From Strix aluco (lineage: Eukaryota > Chordata > Aves > Strigiformes > Strigidae): a DNA stretch of 64,000 nt. Position numbers and translations under genes: made by a program. Shown in pieces: positions 11,796 through 25,207 of the stretch. The DNA lies in NCBI RefSeq assembly GCF_031877795.1, contig NC_133939.1, positions 11,137,198-11,201,197 of the forward strand. The letters are read 5' to 3'. Each line of letters begins with the position of its first letter. Position 1 is the stretch's first letter. The notes beneath the pieces were generated by a model. That model worked only from the letters and a program-made list of their open reading frames with translations. It searched no databases and was not told where the DNA came from.

Positions 11796-14700
11796 CTAAA
11801 AGGTAGAATAGAAAGAGTTAAGATATGTGAAGAACTCTATTGCTTACAGAGCCAGAGGAGTTCTCAAGTCTATCATCTGATTTCCTAAAATAGGCAGACT
11901 TGGTATTCAAACTATACTTTGAATAACTAATTTGGTTGCATCAGCCGCCAAAATAAAAAATTATAGCTACCAACCAATGAAAAGTGATACCAAGGGCAAA
12001 TAAAGAAAAATCATTTTAAAAACTTTTATGATTTTAGAGTGCCTGATCCCATGCCCCAGCTGGGATCACTGCAGGTGTTTATTCCTTGAGGATTCAATTA
12101 TAAGAGAATAAAAAGCAAGTTGTGGCTTTTTAGCCACATTGTCCTGCATGATCTACAAACACAGGAAAGCTGTGAAAAAACTCAAACAATTATTTTTTTC
12201 TCTCAAGATGAGCAGTCATTAAAATGAAATTAATTTGGAGTGGATCACAGCAACACTACTGATGGAAGTAACAAAGAATCCCAGCACCCGGAACAACATG
12301 AATATGTGGGCAAGGAGCAGAGCAGCCATAACTCCTGCTGCTGCATGCCCTGTGTGCTGGCCTGTGAAGAAATGAATGTGAAAGAGTGAAGTGCTGGTCG
12401 CAACACCAGTTCTCAGCCTCATCCCCTGAGAGAGGACAGAAATGGTCAGGCATTCCAGACCAGCTTCAAGTCAACTGTGACACCCTTAATAAGCTGCTTG
12501 TACATGAACAGTTATGAAATCAGCAGTCAAAATTAGTTGAAAATAGATTACTGAAGAATACCTGCTTGTTGCTATAAAAGCTCAACACTCTAGGCCATAA
12601 GTTCCAGTAGAAGAGCAAAAAAAATTTCAGAAGCACTTGTCCTTTCAAGGAGGAGTGAAGGAAGCTACTGCGTTAAGTTTTTGTTACAAAAATCATTCGC
12701 ACTACAGGTTGGTGTCCATTTCCTTTCCCAGCACATCTCTATAGCACAGTTCAAAAATAAGTATGACTGAGAGAATTGCTTATTTCTGCTGGAGTAAGTT
12801 GCACTTCAAAACCTGAGAGATAGTCTGCAGCTTGTAACGGATGGATGACATACAGCTTCTGCCAAAACAACATATTCTGATAATTTACAGGTTGTTTTTC
12901 CTCCAAAAAGGCATGATAAATACCTGACATGTGCTATTTGATAATCATTTTGCTTTACTGTATTTCTTACCATAAACTAAAAATAAATTATTAAAATTGG
13001 AGTCTATTTTGTAAAGAATAAATTAATGCTCGTAAGAATATGCCTGGTTCCTAAAACTCTGATGCTCTTTCTTGAATTGTATTTATTTTCCATTACAAAA
13101 GAAAAAGGATTATTGTAGGGAGCTTGTGGTCCAACCTCTGAGTTTTGTTTGGTTTTTAATAAATAAAGGAAACAAGACCCATGATTCAAGTAGGTAGGAA
13201 GAACCTTACATGTCTGTTAAGGAAAAGAGCAAGAGGCACAAGGAGAGTACTTCAAAAAGAGACACCCAGATACCTGCATCGAGAACACAACTCTGCATCA
13301 GATGCACCCAAGACATCTCACCAAAAAAAAAAAAAAAAAAGAAACGTTGAGAAAGAAGTTCAGTTACTACTTACAGCACTAGAACGTTCACTTCTGTTTC
13401 ACTAAGCAGAAAAACATGAGTTTAACTGATGGTATTTGCTGAATGTTTCACAAACTGAAGCATTCATGCAAAAAAGTTTCAAAATATATCCAAAGACTTC
13501 ATTTAGATAATGAAATCTTCTAACTTTTAAGTTAAAAACACAAAAGAAGAATTTGGATTCAGGCTTAAGATATTTTCTACTCAACTCAAATAAGCTTTTC
13601 AATGCACAAAACCTATTAAAAGAATTTGAAGTTAATAAAAAACAATTTAAAAAAATCTCTGGAATCATCACAGATTGAAAAATCGTGTTATTTGCACAGC
13701 AACCTCAACAGCATTTTGTCCCAAAAACCCCTAAAAAGCTGAAATAACTGGGCTTTCAACTTTTTCTTCTAAAAATTGGTTCCTGAAAACTATTAAAATT
13801 TCTAAAGATTATTTTAATAAGTTTTTCTATTTTAGGAATTACAAATAATTTTCTTGTACCTTTGGAAAATTATATGGTCCTGAAAATCTAGCATGCTTAG
13901 TGATCTGACATTGCATCAGCAGGATACAATATTAGAACCTATGTTCATTTAGGTTGTATTAATCGTTGTCCTTTAAAATAAACACTAATAGAGTTAAAAG
14001 AAGAGAAAGATCCACAAAAAACATAGCTTAACTTAAACATTTACATTGAAAATTACTACTTTGGAAAATATTTATGTTGGCAAGAGTATCATGGTTTTGA
14101 CTACAGTTTAAAACACACATGGTTTATCAGAAATCTGAAATAAGTGCACAGCCCTTTCCATTCCTGCCTAGCACCTATGTGATACCGGGCTTTACCACAC
14201 TCTGCTCCAAGTTCAAGAGCAGGGAGAAGGGGCTGGGCTCTCGTTGCCCTCACATCCCTGCTAGAGTCCCAGCGGCACTCTTCTCTGTGTGAGCACTCTC
14301 ATGTCACATGCGTCTCTACCAGGACTTTTAGGACTGATTGCCGTGTTGGGCAAATAGCTATTTTACCAACTACATCTTTTAACTAAGCTTTTTTCTGTTT
14401 ACTATTTTCAACAGAACAGAGCCCAAAACAACATTATTTGGACTTTGCCAGCAAAAACCAATGAGCTCAAAAACTTTGGGATTGGAAGTTATTTTAGAGA
14501 TTAGCCTTGAAATTTAAACCTGGATCCAGATCTGGTCTCAAAAGCCACTCAAACTTCAGTAGCATCTATATTTGGATAGACATCTATCTTCTCTGACAAA
14601 CTAAAATTAGCATTTGACGAGATTTTAAATTAAATAGCGAACACCACAAGTCTTTAGTCATCTTTTCCTTAAGTGCATATGCACCTAACAGACACTTCGG

Positions 14701-15880
14701 AGCAGAACTGACACAGCTCTCTGTCTCTGAGGTGGAGAAAACGGAAGTCCGAACAGTAACCACCTTCTCAGAAATGCCTTCTTCAGAGGCCTTCAGAATC
14801 ATCCTGCAGTTGATTAGTAACTAAATAATTAGATTTTTGGTCGTGTCTGTTTTGAAAGCTATAAGGGAAGTAGCCTCAGGGCAGAAGTCTTTTGTAAGGT
14901 ATGTGCCATGACCTTATCGCCCATACAAGGAGTTACAGGAAGGGCATGGCTGACTTTCACCTAATCAATTAGAAAGCCATTAATGGGCCACGTCCGCACA
15001 ATGCTCAACACCCTCAGCTCAGTGTTGTACAAGTGACACACCAAGATCTGGATTTTGCAACTCAGATCTTCTGCTGGTATGAAACAGTATAGTTCTAAGT
15101 AAACAGATCTGATTGTTTTACAATAATTAAGGAAGAAAATACATTTATTCAATCCATATACCATCCAAATTACTGGAAAATATGTACTTCCCTCTGAATT
15201 ACTTTGGGAAAGCCAAAGTAGTAATTGTCAGCCTCACTGATCTGGATCCCAAAGAAATTGAAAGAAAAATCAAGGGCTGATCTAACACTTAGAACTGAAT
15301 GCTGCTGTAACTATTCAATTTATTTTAGAAAAGAACTCCTATAAATGCAAAAAAAAATCAGGCTGTAAGGTTTTTGGCCACATCTCCTCATTTTTTGCAA
15401 AACACATGAAGAAATGTTGACACATAGCCTTTGAGCTTATACAATAAGAGACATATATAATTGATAAAATAGTTCTATTAAAAACAAAGGTTCAATTAGG
15501 AATAAGCAAAGAGAACACAGTGAACTGCAGTAACAAAACTCTACAGAAAACTTTTCAGAGAGCGCATCCCAAACCAATCCAAAATATTCATTAGGACAAA
15601 TCCCTTTCTGGTGGGATCAAACACAGCGTCACTAGCTGAGGGTATGATCCAGAAAGAGAAACTGAATTATGAAAGCCTTACAGACCACGTATGCAACATC
15701 TGGTCCATTATCACCTATTAGAAAATACTTCTATTATCAAGAAAATAAAGGCCATTAAACTGAGAAAAAGCTTCTTATATCTAAATGAAACATTATGCCT
15801 GTTAACATGGTTGGTATTTTAGGATGTAGGACCTACCATAGGCACAATAAAATTCTCATATGTTTTAATTCATTTACGCA

Positions 15881-15936
15881 TGCCTGCATTTAATATGCTT
15901 TGTGACCATGTCTGCAATTAATATGATTTGTGAGAA
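15881..15936. repeat. Imperfect 28-bp tandem duplication
   Basis: Two adjacent 28-base units share CTGCA-TTAATATG-TTTGTGA with a few substitutions. Each unit carries a homeodomain/POU-like TTAATATG core. Confidence 0.7.
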
Positions 15937-18900
15937 AAGAACATGTGCAGTATTTTTTGGGTACAGTGATACATTTTTTTCCCCTCCTGCGAATGAAAGA
16001 TTTAATGAAACAGCTCAAGGAAAATTGTTGGCAGTTAACGTATTAAGTTGAACTGACAGAATCATGAGTAAACTTTAGTGGAGTTAATGATATCCTCTTA
16101 TCTGACCCTGACACATTTGCAGCATGTAATTTACAGAAGCTCTGTCCAGGGAATCTTGACAAATGCTCCTAACGATGTCAGGGCAATGTTCCATTCTAAT
16201 GTAAAACAGATGTGGGTCAGATACCCTCATTCATCACTAACACTGAAAATTTCAAACTCCTTCCAAGATGAATGGCATTACCTGCTGTTAACTCTTTTCA
16301 CTGTAGAAAAATCTCTCAAAACCAAAATATTGCACAAGAACACAAAAAAGATGGTTATAATGCATTAGAATGAGAGATTTTAGGAGATCAATTAAAATTA
16401 ATTAGCTACATGGATCTATACCTATATGATCCTAGAACCATGTTGCTGATTCTTTTTATATACATGAATATTCCTGACGAATATACGAAGAAACTCGACA
16501 GAAAGAATTTTCATGCCAAACAGCAAGCACTGGGAACCACATACCTGGTTAATGAAAATAGAAACAAATACACTGACTTAAAATATCTGATGATCTGACC
16601 TTCTGCATACTCACACCAAATGAGACCTCATATTGATTTCACACCACTAGACATCAGTGGTAGCTGCACTGAAATTAAAGAAGGTGCAGTGGTGTACATT
16701 TAGGATAATTAAGAGGATAGCTTGATCCTTCATGAATTATATTTTTATCTACAGAAGATTACCAATGTTCACAACATTATCACAGTCTGTCACAAAACTC
16801 ATGTCTTTTTTCAGGTGCTAGCTCATGGAGCCACGGGACTAGGTAACGTTACCAAAGTAATTCAAAGAGAAGTTAATTCTCTAGCACCGATTGAATGGAA
16901 AAGCTTCAAAAATGTCTAGATGACTGAAAAGTTAAAACAAAGCCCAAAGATGAACATATACTCACAATTTATGTGAATAATATATACAAACATATAAGTA
17001 TATATACGTAAAATTATACATCTCAAAACTTTTTCAGGCAGTCTCAGAGATTGTAGGCTAGTGATTTTAAGCGCTTGATTATGGTGGTTACATACAACAG
17101 CTCATAACAAGCCTAAATTTGTGATTAGATTGCTCTCTGCCTTCTCCTCAACCCAAAACACAAAAGAAGGATTCTGGTCATCATGAAAGCCATCCCAGCT
17201 GTCATTAGCTGGGCTCTCACACACCTTCCCTCTGTAACTGGGATACATGGCCTTGTTCTCTCTGAAAGCAAAACAAAACAAAAACACACCTTTTTTTTTT
17301 TAATCCAAACACTAGATTTTTTTTTTTTTTTTGCTAGCAGATGGCCAGGGAGTGGGATCTGCAAAGCTTTGACAGGAGGAGTCTCACCAAACTCAACATT
17401 TGGCCCTACAATAACACCTATTGCATGATCTACACCTACATGGCTGGATTTACGAACAGGAAATTGCTACAAAATGCTAGCCGTTTAGGTAAAAGCAGTA
17501 AGTCATCCATAAATGTGGGGGGAAAAAAAGATGATGGACAAGCATATCTGTAGGAATTCAACCAGTAAGGAAGGTTTTTTTTTCATGAGGTTCCCGTTAA
17601 CACTAGGGCCTCTAACATTAGGCTAATTAGCACTGGGGACAAATAAAAGTGTATTTTGCTATTTTGACCAGGGGAAATCTCTTTCTATCCTAACTCAGCA
17701 CTCAGTCTTTCTTTTATAAGAAAATTGTGACTATTACTGATATATTGGCAAAAATGAATTTAAAAATAAAACCCTTTTCTCTAGAAAGGTAGGAAATTTT
17801 GAAGGAAATTGAGCCTGATACATTTAAAGATGGATACACTGCTTTCTAAGGATTGCTAAGGATGAAATTCTGCTCTTCCTGATCCCATTGCAATATATGC
17901 TTTTCACTGAATCGTGTGGTGGTATTTTTGGTACCTTGGTTTTTTGAAATCTAAAATATAGAGCATAATTAAAGACTCAAGAGAGCCATCTGTGATTACT
18001 CATAACAAAGCTCACATTCATGTACCAGTCCTTAATTGAATAAATATTTAAGTATTCAGATTCCTGTTGATATTTCTATTTTGTAAATTCATTAAAGAAT
18101 TAGAAGTTCACCAATGCCTGCCAGTGTTATACCCTATGAAGGGCTGACTCACACTTTCATTTAACAAGTGGTTTAAATTGAATGTCTACATGTAGCAAAA
18201 GCAAAAAATTATTTTAAGGGCAGCTGTGATGCTGAATACTCAACCTACGTATATTCTAAATGGTAGAAATTACTATGAAGGAAGGTAAGTCGGTCTTGTG
18301 AGCAATATCATTAAAAAAGGCTTAAGAAAACCAAGAAACTGTTATGTTTTATATATATTGTGTCCTTTTACATTTTCGTACTAAGGTATCTATATTTTTA
18401 AATTTTATTTCTAAACATTTATTCTCATGAAGTTACAGTACAATTGGCTTAAGTTTCCAGAAAAGTCCAGAGCTTTTTTGTATCTCTGTGTAAGATTTCT
18501 GAGCTGTTTTTTGAAGGCTGAAACCCCACCCACCTGCCCCAAACTTTCTGGCGTGGTGGGAATAGAGGTGGAAGTAGGCCCAGAGGAAAGTTAAGGTGGA
18601 CATTCAAAATGTAAAGTCACCCGTTTATTCGTCTTGTTATATTAATATATTTTAGTATATCTATAAATGTATATTTAAAATATTACAATAATTACAAAAC
18701 AAATAATAAATATTATTCTTGCACGATAACAATTACAAAACTATTGGCTCTCATCTGTTTGTACCCACTCCAGAAACAAAAATAATCAATCCCATTGGCT
18801 GAACTTTTTTTTTTTAAAATAAACCCAAAACAAAAACTCATGGTCATGAAAATGATATCATGTGAAATAACTTTCTTCCTCACAGAGAAATCCCTGACCT

Positions 18901-21526
18901 CTGTCTCATGTTCTTGGGTAATTAAGCCAGGAGCTCTCAAAGCCAAGTTCATTGTGACAAAGATCATGAGCTTCTCACTGGTGTGGGACTTGGATCCAAA
19001 TGAAACGTTTCTGTGGGCAACCAGTTGGACAGTAATTCAACAGAAGGTGTAAGAAAAAATGTAATAAATTACTAGTCGCTTCCCCCCCTCCTTGTCCCTC
19101 TTAATGAGGGAATGCACATTTTTAGCCACTGGTTCCTGTGTTTCCCTTAAAAACAGAGTTAACAAGACAATATGAACATATCTGATTCGACAGCTGCCAT
19201 CAGATCCATACTTCAGGTTAATGAAAAACAAGTGCTCTCAAAGACTAAAGAAAAGCCAATTGCCTAAGTTCTATCACACCAAAGAGAGTTACAGAATAAT
19301 TCTTAAACTCAGGCAGTGAAATGTTTTGACAGTAGAAGAAAGAAACCCTGAAACAGCTTGCATATTTACTACTGTTCACAGAAAAGTTTGGAATTTTCTT
19401 ATCAAGATTATTCCTGAGCTCCAGGTAACAAATGGCACAAGAGCTGCAAACTTTGTTCAAGACTTACAACCTTCTACACAACCCATCCAATATTCAATCC
19501 ACTTCCCATTTTGAAGCCACAGCTTTTAAAGCTACTGGTTTCTCTCAATTATGGGGGAAGACAACAAGGAAGAGGAACAAGTAGATCTGAGAAGTTTCCT
19601 AGGGGGCAAGGAGGAGACAGGTTATGCATGTTTGTTATTTGTTAATTGCCACGCCACCTGACTCCACCAGCAGTCCGAAACGGCACGCTTCAAAACCAGC
19701 CAACTGCCTGAACCGCCTGGTGTAGGGCAAATTCTGCTGCTTTGTCACTAATAAAAAGCACACGACAAGGTCAGGGGATGCCCATGTACACCGGAAAAGC
19801 CTTTTTCCTTATCTTAAATTAAGCAGTTCAAAATATTGATATCCTGTTTTAAAGAACAATCTGCTCTCTAGTAAGACTGTACACCTGCAGCTGCGAGACA
19901 AATGTTTTTGCAGTCACCCTTCTGCTTTTCAACGAACCAGTGATGACTGTTAATGCCAGGATCAGAAAGTGATGTGCCAATTCAAAAGCATGCTTAAGTC
20001 CTGTACACACATATTAACACATAGATATGCTATCCCCTAATAATTGAGTTAACAAATGTCTGTTAAAAGAAAATGCACTGAGCAACTGAAGCCTAATTTG
20101 AAAAGGAAATACAATATTCCCATAAATGTATGCATGAAAGCCAAGAAGCTGCATAACAGGCGTAGAAAACATAAAAATATGCAATTTACATATATTACAC
20201 ACTAATAATCTCTGTTCTGACATTATATTTAAAGAGCCCTGGCTGAGATGACGTGCTTGCAGTTGAGTTGCTTTTTCATGAAATACAAACAAGGACACTC
20301 CTGGCTACCAGTTCCCTGAGACATTAGTCTCTGTCTTATTCCTGCAAAAGTCAACCCTTTGCAGGTCTGTAAGACAGAGGTTCTCTCACCACAGCCAGGT
20401 AGTAATGAGTAAACCAGATGAACAAGGAGAATAATCAGTCATCTGGAGGAAATCTGCAGATCTTGTCTTGATGTTAAAAAGTGGTGAACATTAACAAGGT
20501 GGGACTCTTTCTGTTCTCTTATTCTTTTAAACAAGAACAACAACATTTTATGACCCAGTCTGCAAGACAGGTATGTTGTGGAGCATTCTGCTTCCTAAAA
20601 CTGGCCAAGACATACAGTCCTCTCTAACTTCCAAATTCAAGGCTAACATAATAAAATAAAATTACAGTACCCTAGCCATCTCTGTGTGTCCTCTGCCTTC
20701 ACCCAGTGCTTGCCTTGAACAACATATTTGTCCATCGTATTCAAGAACAAAGTTAGAAAGGAAACATACTGCGTGGAAAATAAAGCTTCCCCGGGGGATC
20801 TGCGTGTCAGAACCTCATTTAGAATAAATTGAAGTCAAAGGGAAAAAGGAGGTTTAAGTCTGGTAAGAATATGAACCCGTGAATCTTAATATTAGATTTT
20901 GTTCTACACATTCTAAGGGGTTTTTTTAAATCACAAAAGATTATTTGGGCTTCAGACAAAGTCTCCCCTCCCCCTAAAGTCACCATAAATTCAGCTTTAC
21001 ACACAGAATGTCCAGAGCATTTGCCTGCGAGAGAGACATGGATGGGTGGAAACATTATGTTAATTGCTCACACACCCAGATTTATTGTGGTCAAAAATCC
21101 ACTGGCTAGTAAAAAGACCCTCTTCCTTTCTCATCTAAATTCTACGCACACAGGCAGGGCACTGCAACATGCCCACTCAGCAGGAAAACTCCTGTTTCTC
21201 TCTCTTCATGAAATCCCCAATGCAGAACAGACTTTCGACTTTGCCACCGCCGCTACCTCAGCTGCTCGGTCAGCACCTGGGTGCCTGCAGGAAGAGCCCT
21301 GAGGACGTGTGCCAAGGGGATGCCCTGTGACACACCCCACGACTAAGGGGCATTTCACACACAGTAACATTGCAACATAGATGACCAATGCTTGAGGCTC
21401 TTTTGGGCACAAAGGCATTCTCTGTTTTGCTACAGTCCCACAATTTGTTGCACATAATTTACGTACTTGAGGCTATATCACTCCCTTATATATACACACA
21501 ATGTCTAGGTATGTCACTTTATACAT

Positions 21527-21527
21527 C

Positions 21528-21569
<42 letters not shown>

Positions 21570-21570
21570 G
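21527..21570. repeat. (TA)n microsatellite within a perfect 44-bp palindrome
   Basis: CATTTTTT, then alternating AT, then AAAAAATG. The flanks on both sides are exact reverse complements, so the whole 44 bp is self-complementary. It is able to form a cruciform and likely to vary in length. Confidence 0.85.
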
Positions 21571-22799
21571 TATCTTAAATCATTGTTTTGGCCCCAAAAC
21601 TGTTTTAGAGGAGCTGTTGGTAACACTGCATGAATTTAGGGCTGGGTTTTTTGTTTGTTTGATGGAAAGATCTTGATCAGCCAGTGAAGGTAATCATTCC
21701 GTTCCAAGAAGCTGTTCAAAATCTAAATGGATATAAATAATCTCCTGTATGCATTCAGTGATGAACGCATGATGTCAGCTTTTGAGTGATCAGCCTCCTC
21801 CTAAATCTATTGGTAGAAACGCAGGATGTGGCCAGGAGCTCTAAGCACTGGGGCAGAAAAAGGTTTCAAAAGTCTAAGAAAAGAAAACCAAAACAACAGA
21901 AGTTTCTTAGCATAAAGACAGGGCTGGGTGTAAAGAAGCACAGTAACAGATTAAACTAATTTAATCTGCTTCAGGATCTCCTTTGGATTATATCAAACCT
22001 CAAATCAGCAAGACTTTGAGGTGAGGAAACCTAGCCTCACTTTTTTCTCCCACTTTGCCCAGACATCACAAGATTTCTTTACTGTTGTGCTCCACTTCAG
22101 TGTCACAGACAATAAAAGCTTTGTGAAAGGAAAAAAAAAAAAAAAAATCACATTTTCCATAGCCAGAACCAACATACATTTAAACTGACACTAACAACTA
22201 CTTTTGATGGATTAACACTGAATCCCCAAAAGATACTTATGACAAAAATGTGGAAGCCTTGCACACTACAAAACCGGCCATTAAAAAAAAAAAAAAAAAA
22301 ATTAAAAAAAATGAAGCAACAAATATAATGTCATGGCTTTTGTTGGAGATTGCATTTAGAAATCAGAATTCTTTAGAACAAAATCCATTCAAGTCTTCTT
22401 GGAAGTATATCCGTTTGTTTTTCTGTTGGTATTTTTTTCCTGAGGTTTCAAGCCATAAAGTTTTGTACCCCACTCTATGCTATAGGAATCTGTGAAACTT
22501 AATTACATTTACCGTTACAAAAAAGGGTTTATGAACTTTTGCCTTTGGGCAAAAATGTTTATTTCATTGCCTTTGTTATTCATTCTTTTCAACTCCAGTG
22601 CCTTTGAACTTTTCAGCTGCACAGAGTTATCACCGTTGCACAGGAACCAGGAACTGTACTCCCGAGATGCAAACCACAAGTTGAAGAAAACGAAGGAGGC
22701 AAAGATATACGAGTCGTTATTTTGGCCACCCTTTGTGCCATTAAAATCTCATTTTCTGCCTATTAGAATGCCCTCTCCCTGCTTAGGCAGTGGTGATAG

Positions 22800-23300
22800 T
22801 CAGTGATTAGTGTGTAATTGAGTATAATTGTCTTTTCACTTTTCATTTGTGTCATTCTGAGCTTCTCTCTGTTTTTCTAACCACTGAGAGGAAAAAAGGG
22901 TAGAAAGCAGATAAAGCTGTTAAAACTCTCACTTTCAGCCCTGAAGAGATTCCTGATTGTAATTATAGATTGCATCCTCTTTGTGACTTCTCAGAATTTA
23001 GTGGACATCTCTTTCCAAGCACCTGGGCAAAGCTCTCACTAATAAACTCAACTACCATCTACTCAAGCTTTAACTAATAATGTCAGCTTCAGACAGATGC
23101 TGCATGTAAGAAAATTTAACCAACCTTTTGACACTCAATTATCAAGGCAATTTATTAACATGATTTCCTAAAAAGAGCTCACGCAAATTAGAAAAACAAT
23201 TATGATATTCATGCATTTATATATTGCCAAAGAGCAGTTATACTCCTAATTTATGCATTTATAACTCGATTATAGCTCATCTCAATGCACACTGCTCAGC
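22800..23300. promoter_or_regulatory. Candidate conserved non-coding element at the 5' end of intron 7
   Basis: Lies 430-930 bp after exon 7 in transcript direction. It is rich in homeodomain cores (GTAATTGAG, TGTAATTATAG, TCAATTATC, ACAATTATG, CCTAATTTATGC) and has no repeats. Intronic sequence next to exons is often conserved for splicing as well as transcription, so function is open. Confidence 0.3.
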
Positions 23301-23732
23301 CCTTGGAACTCTCCTCATACAACTTGCCTGTAATTTTCCTGGACCATTCAGTAAAACCTTGGTGAGATTATCTTAAAGAGATATCTTATTCACAGAAAAA
23401 CTACACGATCTACTTTCTGTACCTAGCCATGGATCTTCAGGAGAATAGCAGTACATTACAAACGATTGACAACTGAATGTAAACATGAAGCCTGCACGAT
23501 TACATTATAAATCACTTGAGATTAAATATAAGCTATGACTCTTGATTCAGCCAGTAGGAGGAAAAAAATAAAAAAAAAAAAAAAGAAGGAAACTAGCAAA
23601 CTGAAATCATGTGGCTTGTATAAAGAATACATTATGGTTTAAATTTGGCAATTCATTATACTGTGGCCTGAGGGAATAGACTCTTTGGTTCTGGTATACA
23701 GCAAATCCTCTGTCTGAAAACACAGGACTGAC

Positions 23733-23947
23733 CTGAGGTGAAAGGCCATTGCCAATGGCAGGGTTCATGGGATTTGAGGGCCCGGACGGAGGCACAAAGC
23801 TGTCTGTATAGCTGGAAAATCCATGCCTGGTGCTGGGTAGGCAGTAGGCAGAGCTGCTCTCTGGATTCGAAGGGAGGCTGCTTTGGTGTACAGTGCTTGG
23901 AGGGAGAGGCTGAGGTCTATGGACAGTACTGCTTGGATCAGACACGG
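23733..23947 (-). CDS. PAX3: PAX3 exon 7 (C-terminal transactivation region)
   Basis: Internal coding exon of 215 bp, read from 23947 down to 23733. The acceptor is CTTCTAG| and the donor is CAG|GTCAGT. It encodes about 71 residues rich in Ser, Pro and Thr. Landmarks in order are [39 protein letters not shown] and [12 protein letters not shown], ending in IGNGLSPQ. This is the PAX3/PAX7-specific region after the homeodomain and belongs to the activation domain. Compared with human PAX3 as I remember it, there are a few conservative changes, for example SSLPSNPE where human has STIPSNPD, which fits a non-mammalian amniote. The longer open frame around this exon (23607-24050) runs into intron on both sides and is not real coding sequence. 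The intron that follows is the one broken in human PAX3-FOXO1 fusions. Confidence 0.96.

Positions 23948-25207
<1,260 letters not shown>

Larger units (their letters stand above)
11796..23732 (-). other. PAX3: PAX3 intron 7 (about 11.9 kb)
   Basis: AT-rich intron between the CAG|GTCAGT donor of exon 7 and the CTTTTAG acceptor of exon 8. No second gene is supported. It contains a 28-bp imperfect tandem duplication (15881-15936), a very AT-rich block near 18.6-18.7 kb, a TA-repeat palindrome (21527-21570), A-runs at 13323-13340, 22131-22147 and 22283-22301, and a homeodomain-motif-rich stretch at 22800-23300. In humans the equivalent intron is where rhabdomyosarcoma fusion breakpoints fall. Confidence 0.93.
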
